From the NCBI GenBank assembly GCA_011033025.1, contig WFMF01000445.1, forward strand, positions 80,937 through 144,936: DNA of 64,000 bases, read 5' to 3'. Shown here one piece after another: positions 11,951-58,835 of this stretch; within the stretch, counting starts at the first letter, position 1, and each line of letters opens with the position of its first letter. The notes under the pieces are model-generated. The model did not search any database. It saw only the letters and a list, made by a program, of their open reading frames with translations, and was not told the origin of the DNA. The DNA comes from Beroe forskalii (taxonomy: Eukaryota > Ctenophora > Nuda > Beroida > Beroidae). Position numbers and translations under genes: made by a program.

Positions 11951-14010
11951 GATAATTAATGCAATTCTATAAATGTCCATAAAAGTGTGGCTGTAGGATA
12001 AATCATGGCTGTCGAGAGGGTTTTAGGGGCCCGGCGACATTCCTACCAGGGGCCTATTTTCTTTTCCACAATGAGACATTTTTCATTTAGGGCTGGGGCC
12101 TGGGGCGGTAGCCCCCAGAAGCCAGACGTTTTGAGAAAATAGGATGACCGTCTCTATTTGAGGTATCATGTCAAGACAACATCAAGAAAGCAATTCCACT
12201 GCAGCACCCAGAAGTTAGACGAATCAGGTGGTCACTGCACTTTGATGGTTCTGTACCCTGGTACCAGGGTGTGACTGCTGTGTAGGTTCAAATTTAGTGT
12301 CCGCCAAAGGGTCAAAATGAAGTTCAATTTGGTCTGATGATAATGTTTCTATCATTTTCTGTATCGTCTCAGGATTCCAGAATGGTATCATTATATACAA
12401 ATTTTTTCGTTGAAATTCATTTTTTTCAAGATTTTCTGTTATTTTCATGACATTGAAAATCCATCATTTCAGCCGAAACATGCAAAATTTCTGCTGCTTT
12501 GGAGCAACAATGCAGCAAAATATGGCTCAATATGGAACAGTGTGGTGGATAAATCACTTTTGAATGATTTTGGGACCTCTTGTATGACAAAAATCCACAA
12601 TATGACCATTTTCTGACCTCATGGTCCAAAAATTGACATATTCTCATTTTTTGATGAATATTCTGCATTGTAGGCATATTCAAGGTATCTAACCTTGCTG
12701 GTGGCATTGATTTAAGTATAAGGAAGTTTTTGAAAACAATAAATTGCTCTGGAAGTGGTCACATGTCAAGAAATTTGCTTGCGGGACATAATTTTGTCTT
12801 GCGTAATGATAAAATTTTGAACTCTAAAACCAAAATTCTTCATAGGGATGATTATTGACTTCCAAATGATGTGTAAGCTATTGTTAGATGTCCTTCATAA
12901 CAAAACAAGTCCTCTGGGTGAATAAGTTTATGAAAAATTCCAATATTTCGCCTTTTTTTTTATCATTTTTGAAAATTTTTTGAAGAAGGTGAAAAAGCCC
13001 ACTAGAAGGCAAAACTTGGATGAAATCCATCTCTTATCAACCAATTTGCATGGTCACATCGAAAAAAAGAGTTGGTGTCCATAAAATATCCTCTGGTTAC
13101 CATTTTTCCAAAGTCGCGGTAGGGCGCGGGACATATTTATGTCTCGTAACTTATATTTTTGAAAGGACCTTTCTGGACTTCTCCGAGTATGCCCAAATGT
13201 GTCCATACCACTTTTCTAACATATCCATAGCACCCAATAGCCAATGAAAAGTGATTTAAAGTTGATCTTGAGGACATTTCTTCATTCGTGAGGACATAAT
13301 TATGTCTCGCGCACTCCAATGCGCATCACATTTTGACCATAACTTGGCCATCGTTGAAGCTAGAACAAAAATTTTGGGTCCATCTGAAAGCTGAATCTTG
13401 GCAGAATGCAGTGCACACAAGCAATCATTGAAAAGAGCAGAACAAGACCTCCATAACCAATCCTTGTGTTGATGATAGAGTTTTTCTTACTTTTTTGTAA
13501 CCTTAATGTTATTAGATAAAGTTGAATATCTGCTGAACCATGAGTCCAATTGACTCAATTTTTGGTTTGTCTTGGAGCTTAGGCTTCCTGCTAATACCAC
13601 AAGCTAAAAATTCCTATACAACTTACTTTCTGACCTGGTGATAGCCAATTCAATAAGGTAACAAAATTCATGTAACCTTATTTATAGGCAAATTTTAAGC
13701 GATATGGAAATTATTCTCAAAATTGACCAAAAAATAGGATTTACTTCTGGTTTTTTGCATTCTATATCATTTACATGGTCTTTGGTGAGGTATTTGGGCC
13801 AAAAATTATTCGAAATTGATTCTATCTTCATGTCAAACTTTTGTATGGAAGTTGGCGGACAAAATTTTAGCATCTTTTGAACCTACACTGCTGGAGGCGT
13901 TCCTCATAGTAAAAACTCTTGCAATATAAACACCCCATAAGCTGAGGGAGGTATTGGACTGATGATGCCTGAACACCACTTATCTTGGTCTGATTCATTT
14001 GGATCCTGCT
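11951..14010. other. Gene-free spacer
   Basis: No coding exon I can support. Three loosely related words (GCGGGACATAATTTTGTC near 12780, GCGGGACATATTTATGTC near 13125, GAGGACATAATTATGTCTCG near 13290) suggest an old interspersed repeat. Short open frames on both strands lack family motifs. Confidence 0.4.
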
Positions 14011-14100
14011 GCTCTCCAGATTGCATCACCTAAAGGGATCATTTTGGTGTTCAGGTACAGGTTGGAGAAAAGTCTTGCAGATTGATGTCTTGAAGAATTT
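14011..14100 (+). repeat. Dispersed repeat, copy C
   Basis: Direct copy of the repeat at 7477-7585 (TAAAGGGATCATTTTGGTGTT, then GTTGGAGAAAAGTCTTGCAG). It lies about 450 bp upstream of the first recognisable exon of the receptor phosphatase. Confidence 0.8.
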
Positions 14101-14543
14101 TTGAAGAAGCTCCACAATGTTGCTTCCTTGTTGTTTTCAGACCACCTTTATGTAGCAAATTTATTTGACAGTAATTCATGTTTACAGTTTCAAGCAAATA
14201 TAATAAGCAGTGATTGATCTTAACTTATTTTTCCTGCTAACCTGCATTCCACAGAATCTGAGAAGCAAGTTGAAATCCATACCAACTTTCAAGAATGTAT
14301 AAATTTAAATTGGCATTTATTTTGCTCATTTTTATATTGATATGTCGTAGTCAAATTTGGTTGATCTAATTTAAAAAAATAAGACAATAAAATATTTTAT
14401 TGAAATATTTTAATGAAAACTATAATTGAAAGATTTCACAGATCATCTATATGTCTATTAACCAGTTCCCATCTTGTAGAAGCTATGTTTCATACATGAA
14501 CTGATGTTTGTCTTGTTGGTTTTCTCTTTTTTACTCTCTCAAG

Positions 14544-49538
<34,995 letters not shown>

Positions 49539-49755
49539 CTAGCACGCCCCAGGTAGCTATACGAGTTCTTCACTTCTTCCTCTTTAAATATTCTGATACT
49601 CTTGATCTAAATAACCATTGTGATAAGTTGGATTTTGAAGATATATCAGCTTGGCTCTTTCTATGTTATACCTGAATCTCTCCTGAATTCTTTGATAGTC
49701 CCCTGGAATTAACTTTGATCCTCTCCTGTATTTGTTAAATCAACCTATTTTCCAG

Positions 49756-50410
49756 TGACGAGGGATCAGTAGAAGATATGTTTGAAAAACGACCCGTATC
49801 CTCCCTCCTCCCCACCCTTGCGATGAGCAGTTCACGGCCCGTGTCGGCGGAGATGCCGCCACGGGACCAGCCGGTGGTGGCGCCACCCCGGACTGCGACC
49901 CTCAACCGACCCCGCACCACACCCCAACCTCCCCCAGTGGACCTGGCCACGTCTAGCTCTAACAACGCGTTGTACGAAGTGCCACCAACCCACGACTCAC
50001 GCGAAGTCATGGTAACGCCACCCGCGGGTGGTAGTGGCACCATAGCAACGCGTGATAGTGACGTCATAGCAACGCGTGATTTGAATGATTTAACTACATT
50101 CGATGACGACGATGACTTGATAGCCATTGCGGGTGCAATAACCTCGAACCTAGAGTCACGTGGTAACGGCACGTTACTGCGTGACAAATCACGCAACGGA
50201 ACTTTGTCACGTGACAACACGATAACAACAACGGTTACGTCACGTGATACTAACGTCAGCGAGCGTGAACCCTCACATTCATCATTATCTTCTTCTGACT
50301 TTCGACACACGGGGACCCCATTGATAGCAGACTCTGACGAGAAGCAGAGTAATCTGCTGCCCAGTCCGACAGGCAGTGACATTTATGAAAATCTTCTCCC
50401 CCTTAGATAG
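49756..50410 (+). CDS. Candidate readthrough or alternative C-terminal tail exon of the phosphatase
   Basis: An open stretch behind a good acceptor (TATTTTCCAG at 49746-49755). The preceding exon runs past its UGA to a donor, CCCCAG|GTAGCT, at 49552/49553 in phase 2, and this exon opens in the complementary phase. Translation gives LARPSDEGSVEDMFEKRPVS and 200-odd further residues to TAG at 50408-50410. The tail is rich in Pro, Ser, Thr and RD pairs. It has PPRTATLNRP and TTPQPPP (possible SH3 ligands), YEVPP (YxxP, Crk-type SH2 site) and IYENLL (YxN, Grb2-type) near the C-terminus. An 8-residue duplication (IATRDSDV/IATRDLND) is present. No known LAR receptor has such a tail, to my knowledge. 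Confidence 0.6.
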
Positions 50411-52449
50411 CACTAAACTGTGATTTTCGTTGACGGAATTTCTGTTTGCCTTGAGGATTTACCAACCACAAATCAGCTCCAGAAAATTTAGGAGACTGCG
50501 TGCTGATTGTAATCGGCAGCGATTTATCTTCAACTCATATAGGATCCTGCAAGTTCTTTTCAGTGACCATACTGGCCAATCAGAGCGCAAGTTGACAGTC
50601 CACTCGCGCGCCGATTGGTCAATATCAAAGGGACCTTCGCGAAAGCTAATACTCCACTGATGGTGATATTGGTGGAGCCATGGAGTCCTGTGGGTAAACT
50701 GGAACGGTGTCGCCTAAAAATAATTCTGGCAGTGGCAGAACTTGTTTTATATAATATTATGGTATGTGTTGTGCCGTGAAAATTATGTATGATACTTACA
50801 ATATAATGCTTTGTAAATGTGGAAATTGATGTAAAAGAGTAGACTCGAACTGATGGAAGGGGTCATACGTTTAAACTATTAAGTTTTGAGCACTAAATTC
50901 CGAGCATTAATGATTTACAGGTTATTTATTTGAAACAGATCATTTTATCTGCTTGTAAATTATTTTTCCACAAATTCTATAACAGAATTTAATGAACTTT
51001 TAGATTATACGGCAGACTGATGGCCTAGCTGAGATAGTTTGGGGCCAAAATTTTTAAAGCTCCCCAAAATACAATGATGCGGTAATATTGCCAACCCCAT
51101 TGAATAAGAAAGTTAGAAAATGATTGCATTAAAGATTTCTTTTTTCGGCAGTCTAATATGCGACAGGGAATTGGGAATATTCGCCAAATTTACCTTGTTC
51201 TTATTTCCAATTTTCTGCGTCATTCTCGGATATCCTGTCACATCTGTTATGCATGATCATTAAGTTTTATCCAAAATATGTAACTGGAAGGGCTTCAGAG
51301 CAGCAGGATTTTCTTCTTCACCATGTCTGGCACAATTCCTACTTATCAGTTGTTTTTTATTAAAATAAATTCGGCTCCCTTCAAAATTTTGGCATTTGTT
51401 TTAGTACACTAGAATTCGAACAGTAACGCGGAGAATTTCTAATTTAAATTATTATTTTCGTATATAATTTAGTTATTAAATTCAAGCACTACGGGAGCCA
51501 TTTTTCAATAATTTTTATTGATGCAGATTAGTTTAACATATCTTTTGATTTATTGAAACTTAAATATTTTTATGAGCTTTTTGTTTTATCAGTGAAGAGG
51601 TTTATGTTTGAACAACATTATACTTTGTAAGTGATCCCTGAAAATTTCCCTCATATTTGACAGGATTGAAAAACGCGTTTTTCTTGTTTACCTGTCGAGA
51701 AACCCACAGCCCGGTTCTATTCCATGTCCAACTTTTTTTTACCATTTTAGTGCTTCCATTTTTACTAATGAGCACACAAATCAGTAGCACCCTGCTATGT
51801 CGACCTTTTGAGGCGCGGCATGTTTATGACACCGCGCTTGGGTACTAGTTTTTGCGGCGCGTGGCAGCGCGCAAATGTACTTTTAAATGCATTTGCAAAA
51901 CATAGTGAAGCACATTTGCGCGCTATCAGTATCACGCACGCTAAAGTACCCAAGCGCTGCGCCACAACAGCTGGTTGAGTCACTTCGGTAACCGTATGTG
52001 GCGTCTCGACTTTTTGACGCGCATTGATACTTTTTGCGGGCGTCCGTATTGATACATAATAGCGTGCAAATGTGATTTGCGCTTTGCGTATCACTACGCA
52101 CGCCCACAAAAATTATCCATCATCCATGCACTGTCAAACGTATAGCAAAGAGTACTCAGGCGTGACGTACAAATACGCCGCGCTTCAGAGTTCAGAATGA
52201 AAAAGTCGAGACACCTTTTGCCTTTTTAAGATACAGGTACACCAATACAAGTCATTAAAACTGCATTTCTTACAACACCAAACATTTAAATAAAATTATG
52301 AATCATAAAACAATAATGGATACTTAACTGACTATCGTTTGAAATAAAAGTTATTTAAATGCACAACTTCAAGCTGAGTACAGATCGTATTATACATGTT
52401 TCTACGACCTATGGCCCGTTTCCCATACTAAAGGGAATTACGGGCAGGA
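50411..52449. other. Phosphatase 3' flank and intergenic spacer with foldback
   Basis: Presumed 3' UTR followed by intergenic DNA. An AATAAA-like word occurs near 51363, but no polyadenylation site can be fixed. 51831-51960 is GC-rich and foldable: GCGCTTGGGTACT at about 51834 pairs with AGTACCCAAGCGC at about 51944, and GCGCGCAAATGTAC pairs with GCACATTTGCGCGC. Related GC-rich sequence continues to about 52110. No gene is seen. Confidence 0.5.
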
Positions 52450-53907
52450 CTATTTGCCCACACGTTTCTCTATAGTGAGATAGTTCTGTACAGTCTTCAA
52501 GAAGTGTGAAGGAGAGATGAGGTAGCAGGTTGGCATAGACAGGATCTCAGTGAGGTGAACAGGCCACGGTGGGTACCCAGCGAGGGTGTTGACAGTGCCG
52601 AACTTTATCATTAGCTCCGGGTGTGAACCAGTGAACACCTGTAGTTGGAATTTAGATGTTAGATAAGCAAAGCTAGATAAGGTTGCCATGAATTTAGAAC
52701 TAATTTAACCACCCAGCATATGAAAGAATGGAAAGCCAAACACGAAAATCCGAATCAGCTATTCAATGATAAAACTAACCTTTTGATACGACTCGAAATT
52801 GACTTGTGTTATCTCAGTCACAACACCCGACACGAGATCCTTGGCGATGTCTCGAGCTGCATGATATGTTGTTCAATGAGTTAGAATTAATGACAGATTC
52901 ATCAGCATGAAAATAAGGGTTATTTTTGTAATGTAAGGTATTCCATGGCACAGTATCATGTATTCAAACAGGGCAAATGGTCATAAATGAAGCGTTTCAA
53001 GAACCTAATTGAACATCAATTTAGCATTAAATCTACCTGCATGAACGAGGTCTGTTCTCCCGTTCTCCACACTCACAAACTTAATGTGAAGTGGGTCCTG
53101 TCCCACACCCTTCCCTCCGGAACCAGTCCCAGGGGGTGACTTCTTGCAGTCCCGAGTGAAGTCAGAGTAGTATTCACGTAGCCCGGCATCTATCTCAAGC
53201 TTCTGCTGACGTAACTTCCCGTAGTAGTCGTAGAGAGATATCGTGGTAACTCCTGAATTGGCGAAGATTCAAAATTGGGTAACTTCAAAACTGGTTAAGT
53301 TCAAAATTGTACTCTCCCTTGGTTCATGGTTACCACTCTTTTCCCTCAACGAAACCCCAACTTACCACTGTTTTCTCGCCCGTAATTCCCCACCTATCCT
53401 CTCAACTATTATCCCCAGTCCCCACTTACCGAGACATATGCACCACACGATGGGTTTCACCAGGTCCTCAATCGGCACATTATCCTCCAGAAACATGAGA
53501 GACACGTGACCTGGCATTTTGCCGAGGGGTTTAGCGTGGGAAAGGAACACGTCAGCGTTCCATTTTGACTCCCGCCACCATCTGAGGAATGTGAGGCGTT
53601 ATTAAGGGTGTGAAAAATTTTCAAAGTCATGTTTTGGAAAATCTCAAACCCACAGTAGGTAAATATGCTAATTGCTTTGACTGTGCAGAATACTGTGGCT
53701 GCAGGTGAAGCTCGAGAGAATTTTAAGTGAACTGAGCATTCGTGCACTAATTCAATGAATTAAATTCTGATTCAAACTCAGCAGAACTAGAAAGTAGGAA
53801 GTCAGCTAAAACCTCGCGATGTTGAAGCAGCACTGAGCCACCACTTGCAGTTGACAGTAAGTGTGTAGGAACATGTGGATGACGAACAGGAACCCCTCGT
53901 AGATCAT
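52450..53907 (-). CDS. NUS1: NUS1/NgBR-like subunit of dehydrodolichyl diphosphate synthase
   Basis: Non-catalytic partner of DHDDS in the ER complex that makes the polyprenyl chain of dolichol for N-glycosylation. Exons: 53813-53907 (ATG at 53905-53907), 53430-53581, 53037-53252, 52780-52856, 52450-52638. All are GT-AG, total 729 nt including TAG, 242 residues. Recognisable segments are LGKMPGHVSLMFLED, PIVWCICLGVTTISLYDYYG, HIKFVSVENGRTDLVHAARD, MIKFGTVNTLAGYPPWPVHL and the end EKRVGK. The GPVxxxxGFxPWxxRLTEIxSLP-like block and the C-terminal RxG motif, which helps form the active site of the heterodimer, are diagnostic. The N-terminus is shorter than in vertebrate NUS1, so an upstream exon may be missing. 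Confidence 0.88.
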
Positions 53908-54356
53908 GGCCCTAGCTGCAACGAATAGAATAAAATTACCAAATGGGAGAAAAATAAAAGAAACTAAAATTTTGGTGTCTATTCGACGGTTTGTTCAAAG
54001 AGCAGAAATGGCAGGGAAACAAAGAGAACATATTGCAATATCAATCTAATATAAAATGTAGTAACTGCACACTAATATCTTTTGTTTGTCGTGTACATTA
54101 GTAAAATAAACAAAGGGTGCACTCAAAAACGCACAATGGACGTGGCAAGCCCTCAGCCTTTGAATGAAAATTAATTTAAAAGAGAACGCGCGCGCAAAAT
54201 AATTCAATTTTAGCGCGATGGCAATCACAATATTGCCATAGCGCGGGACGTACATTTACTTATTTCTGTGGTACCGATACAATTTGTACCACTTCCTCAA
54301 ATTCACTCTAGACCGTGATATACACGTTCAGGAAAGTCAGATGAATTGATCTGTGA
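53908..54356. other. Short spacer between NUS1-like and reductase genes
   Basis: About 450 bp between two minus-strand genes. It should hold the promoter of the NUS1-like gene on its left part and the 3' UTR of the reductase on its right. GCGCGCGC near 54187 is the only compositional feature. No motif can be named with confidence. Confidence 0.4.
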
Positions 54357-55196
54357 TCAAATGACAAATTTGGGGTTCCAACAATATTTATGATTGTCAT
54401 TGAGCCCTTCGATAACCTTCATGTCATTGTAATCCAATTCAAAGTCTGATATTCCAACGAAATTATCTTTGATTCGTTCAGTTTTTGATGTTCTAGGGAT
54501 GCATATAACAGATTGCTGAACGCACCATTTGATTAGAACTTGACTGGGAACAGTTTGATGTTTTTCTGCAATCGACAATATGTCCTTGTCTCTGAGTAAA
54601 TCTCCCTGTCCAAAAGGGGAATAACCCATTAGCTGAATATCGTTATTGTGACAAAAGTTCAAAACATCTTGCTCAATGTACCTGGGATGAAATTCATTTT
54701 GCACAACTGAAGGTTTTACACAACAGTATTCGAAAAGGTCAACCAAGTGTTTATGGGTATAGTTCGAAACACCGATAGCCCCAACTGTTCCAGCGCGGTA
54801 AAAGGATTCCAAAACCTGCCATGATTCTTTTCTCAAATCTCTGACAACAGGATTATCGGATTTGATTTTGCTGACTCCAGGCCAATGGATGAGGAAAACA
54901 TCAACGAAACCACCAAAGGTCCTGAGAGTGTTTTCAACTGCTTCACGTGCTTTCGCAGTCCCGTGATTCTTAGGAGCTAACTTGGAAATAATCTTGATAT
55001 CACTGCGCTCAAGAGAATGCTTCTTCAGCAAATCACCAATGAAGCTACCGATGATTTCTTCATTACGATAGCACTGAGCAGTGTCTATCAGTCTAATACC
55101 GCACCCAAGGGCAGTATCTATCACTGCATACAAATTAGCAGCATCTTTAAGTTGGAACGTGCCAATTCCAAGAGGAGGTAACTTACAGACTCTCAT
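54357..55196 (-). CDS. Aldo-keto reductase, single exon
   Basis: NAD(P)H-dependent reductase of carbonyl compounds with a TIM-barrel fold, 279 residues, uninterrupted from ATG at 55196 to TGA at 54357. The catalytic tetrad is intact: D38 and Y43 in DTAQCYRNE, K72 in IISKLAPKNHG, H104 in FLIHWPG. Other family signatures are PPLGIGTFQL at the N-terminus, GAIGVSNY, VVQNEFHPRY, GYSPFGQGDLL and the cofactor-loop region IPRTSKTERIKDN. Length and sequence fit the glyoxal/methylglyoxal reductase-like or prostaglandin-F-synthase-like branch of the superfamily rather than the longer vertebrate AKR1 enzymes. The actual substrate cannot be inferred. It is intronless among intron-rich neighbours, consistent with a retrocopy, intron loss or old transfer. 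Confidence 0.93.
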   Translation of the reverse strand: MRVCKLPPLGIGTFQLKDAANLYAVIDTALGCGIRLIDTAQCYRNEEIIGSFIGDLLKKHSLERSDIKIISKLAPKNHGTAKAREAVENTLRTFGGFVDVFLIHWPGVSKIKSDNPVVRDLRKESWQVLESFYRAGTVGAIGVSNYTHKHLVDLFEYCCVKPSVVQNEFHPRYIEQDVLNFCHNNDIQLMGYSPFGQGDLLRDKDILSIAEKHQTVPSQVLIKWCVQQSVICIPRTSKTERIKDNFVGISDFELDYNDMKVIEGLNDNHKYCWNPKFVI

Positions 55197-56946
55197 CCAT
55201 ATACCTACCAGTGAGAAGAAACTTTGTTTGATTTACAACACGAAAATTGACACGAGGATTCTCAACTCAATCTCCACTTTCTCAATCTAGGAAAACAGGT
55301 TTTTAAATCTTATGAGTCCTTTGACAAAATCTCTTTATCTTGTCACCATTTTTCTGTCCTATGAATGGAAGATTTCAGAAACAACTGTTGTTAGAATAAT
55401 ACGGTTTCACTTTTAGTGCAATTTATTGCCAGAATAACTGAATAGTGGATAATAAGCTGGTGCTTATTTAATTTCAAACTTAGAATAGAAAACTAAACAA
55501 TACAAAACTGAACAATGATATTTGAATTTCACATGTGGAGAGACCAATAAGAGACCAAAAAGAGGGCAAATTCAAAACTAGGGAGACTAATGAGGACACA
55601 GGTTGATTGATAGGGAAAAACTTAAAATTAGAATTGGGTAACTATGTATGATAACAAATAACAATAACATTTTGTAAGCGCTTTATTTCCCTCTTTAACT
55701 GGCGCTCGTCGCACACAGATGGCAACACGTGGTCAAAGTCTTTCCACGCGGCTATTAATAGAACTCTTCGAAGATTTGTTAAGTTATGCGATGTTTCAGT
55801 TCCATAATCAAGAGCCTTCTGTTTGTTACGCGTCACAATTCTCAACAACGCGGATTGCACACGATACCACTACACCAAACTATAACGAGGCAGTTGAATG
55901 GACATGTGACAAGGAACGACTGGCCGGATTTGGCACCCGCAGCAACAATATCTATTTCCGCCTCTCCAATCACAATCTCCGCTAACCTTTTCTCAATGCC
56001 TTTTCGTAAAACATAAAGGCGATTGGGAAAAAGACAGAAAAAATTAAGAATTAACTACACGGCTGAAATTTTTTGTGCATTCTATAATTATGTTTCAATT
56101 CAGCGCTTTGCAGAAGTACTTGTCAGCTCAGCATCGTGATTCAAACAGCATTCGACATTCATGATATGGTCGAGAAAATTCAACTCAGAATTAGCTTTCG
56201 AACATGGCTATCGTTTCGAACATGGCTTTCCAACGTGGCTATCGTTGAATTTCCAAATTTTGTTCCACATTAAAATAGGTTTTGTCAGGTACAGTATAGC
56301 ACATTTATAATATTGAATATCAGTTAAAGCAGTTAAATAAACCAGTTGAACCATTAATAACTGAATCACATAAGACCTGGAATATACGCTAAAACAATCC
56401 CTCCAATAGCATTCTCGACTACCAACCGCTCCCACACTTATTAAGAAAATACCCGCTCTGGCGCTCTTGAACCCCTGCACTTCCACTTGAAGCGTTCTTT
56501 TAATCCCCTCTTCTTCCCTCCACTCGTCTCCCACTCCAGCCCTCCTCTTCCTCTCACCCCTTCTCTCATCTGTAGGAATCATGTCATGTGAGGATCATGT
56601 CTTGTGAGGATCATGTCATGCAAGATCATGCCGGATCATGTCATGAACAATATTGAAGGACGTTTAATCATTTCGAACTGAGCACCATGCTGGCGGTATA
56701 TTATACTTAGTTTTGGGAATTTGAGAGATCATCAATTGTACGATAGCAAATTTACTTAAAAAGAGTGTATTGAGTGTCAATGAATAACATTCATTGTCTC
56801 ATGGCTTGCCTGCTTCTCCATGAATTTCCAAGGACTAGGAATCATGAGGTATGTAATCTGAAAATTCCCTGAAAGATATTTGTTACAAAGCGGCGTATTC
56901 ATTCGTGAATTCAAATAGAAATCAAAGTAAATCTAACCTCATGTTG
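55197..56946. other. Intergenic spacer
   Basis: No gene recognised. Opposed open frames at 55642-55985 are not supported by family motifs or splice signals. A short imperfect tandem repeat built on GGATCATGTCATG/GGATCATGTCTTG lies at about 56578-56645. A long pyrimidine-rich tract at 56460-56580 is low complexity. Confidence 0.5.
56578..56645. repeat. Short GATCATGTC tandem repeat
   Basis: Four imperfect units of about 14-19 bp containing ATCATGTCATG or ATCATGTCTTG. Intergenic. Confidence 0.8.
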
Positions 56947-58835
56947 CTAATCCGACACACTGCCCCCGACATCGTCAGGTTTATCAGCCTTGCAGCTGAA
57001 GCAGCTGGTTCGCCGTGAGTAGTTGTGTCCGTTGCAGGACGGACAGTTCCAGTCCCCAGGTCGCACCTCAGCTACATTCTTGGGGGGAGGGAGTTGAGAA
57101 CTGGAGGGAGTGACAGCAATTAACGGGTGACGGGGGCATAAGAGGACAAGGGGGAGCTGAGGGAATGATAGAAGGGAGAGCTGGGGGAATAAGGGATCAA
57201 GGCGGAGTGCTGAGTGTGAATTTCTTCCAGAATGCAAATAATTGTCGATAGGGTAATATTGATCATAGAACCCCCTTTATTAAAAGAGCACTTCACACAG
57301 CTACTCACTTGAAAGAATTAGGTTCATCAGGTAGGTTCCCAGGCTTAGGTACGGAGCACTTGAAGCATTCTTGTCGTCTACTGAAGTTGAGACTGTTGCA
57401 TTCAGGGCATATCCAATCAGTAGGGAACCTTTTCTTGGGTCCTGGAACTGGTTTCCTCTCATGGCACCTGTAGCAGACGACAGTTAAACAAACGATGAAT
57501 GGAGCGTGATGAGAGATTGTTTCAAAAGTGAAAGTTTAAAGAAAAATTATCCTTAAATTTTTCTCACTTTCATGTTACGTTCACACTGGTTGATCAGCTG
57601 AACTTTCAAAGTTGGAATCAACCGTTTTGCCGCAAAGATTTGGGAAGTGAGAGGGGTATTGAAGTTTTTCTGCACCTGTAGCAATCGGTCCTCTTGTAGA
57701 AGTTCCCAATACCGCAGACTGGGCAGGCCCACTCAGATTCTCCGGTCACTGGGTCAACATCAGGAGCAGGGATGGAAGTGGAACCAACAAATGACCTGTG
57801 CCAACACGAGGTCATTTATAAGTGAAAATACGAGTCATTTTTCTCCAGGAGAGTAGAATATCGTTTAGGTTGATTATTCAAAATTTGCCCTAGAACCAAA
57901 TTAGCGAGTGTTTTGAATTTTTGAAAAGTATAGACGACGATTTCTCCTGAATTAATTTGAAGAAACCACAACAAACGACCTGAGGGGAGACCTCGATCTA
58001 TACCGGCTCGTCTCTCTCTTTGGCTCTCCACAAGTGAAACACTCCGATCTAAAACTGAAGTTGTTGACCCGGCACTTAGAGCACGACCAATCACCGACCC
58101 TCACGTCACCACCTCCATCCTTACTGGTGGAGTACGGCTTGTACTCCCCACACTTGAAACACTCCGTGCGCCGACTGAAGTTATTCACCCGACACCGCGG
58201 ACAAATCCAGTCCTGTTTTGTGTCGGAGGAGATGAAATGTGGCTTTGGTTTGCCACACTTATAGCACTCGGTTCTCCGACTGAAGTTGTTTTCCTTGCAC
58301 CGGATACACTCCCAGTCGTCCGGATGATCAGGGTCAGCAGGTGGTTTCTTGGTGTGGCACTTGTAACAGTCGAGACGACGACTGAAGTTGTTGGCCTTAC
58401 ATTCACCGCATTCCCAGTCTTCTTTGTACATTTCGTTACGGTTTGTACCCTTCTTCAGCCGACACCTGAAAATTTTTTGAGAATTGAGATACCTGGGAAG
58501 CTATTATATCTATCTTTGAATAATTGCCAGTTTTGTCGAAGATATCTTGGTGAATTTCAGAATTCAATGCGTGTTATACCCACATTAAATAGAGTCTCGT
58601 TTAATTAAACTTCAATCACTTGAGTGTCATGTTATATCTATCACGAAGTGAAATATTACACCACCCGATTTCGGTCGGAACTAAACAGGAAGTTTAAAAT
58701 TTCCTTAATCCTTATCAACCTGGTGCATTTCGAGTGAGAGTCAGTGTTTTCTGCCTCGCAATTCTTGCATCTCCACCCGGAGCCAGGACTCGCAGCACGA
58801 ATTGGGGAACGAGATCTTGCTCGTGATTCAGACAT
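56947..58835 (-). CDS. Protein with eight RanBP2-type zinc fingers
   Basis: Probable RNA-binding protein of 344 residues. Exons: 58720-58835 (ATG at 58833-58835), 57980-58465, 57676-57795, 57309-57467, 56947-57100 (TAG). Phases agree and all junctions are GT-AG. After an Arg/Ser-rich start (SESRARSRSPIRAASPGSG) come eight W-x-C-x2-C-x10-C-x2-C fingers: one split across the first intron, four in the large second exon (WECGEC..., WECIRC..., WICPRC..., WSCSKC...), then WACPVC..., WICPEC... and WNCPSC.... Most carry NNFSRRTECxKC or close variants. In ZRANB2-type fingers the Asn and paired Arg contact single-stranded GGU RNA. An RS-like stretch (SRYRSRSPLRS) follows finger five. I know no named orthologue; a splicing or RNA-handling role is inferred. 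Confidence 0.88.

Noticed and set aside
55642..55985. Opposed open frames between the reductase and zinc-finger genes
   Set aside because: No family features on either strand; likely chance or an old repeat.
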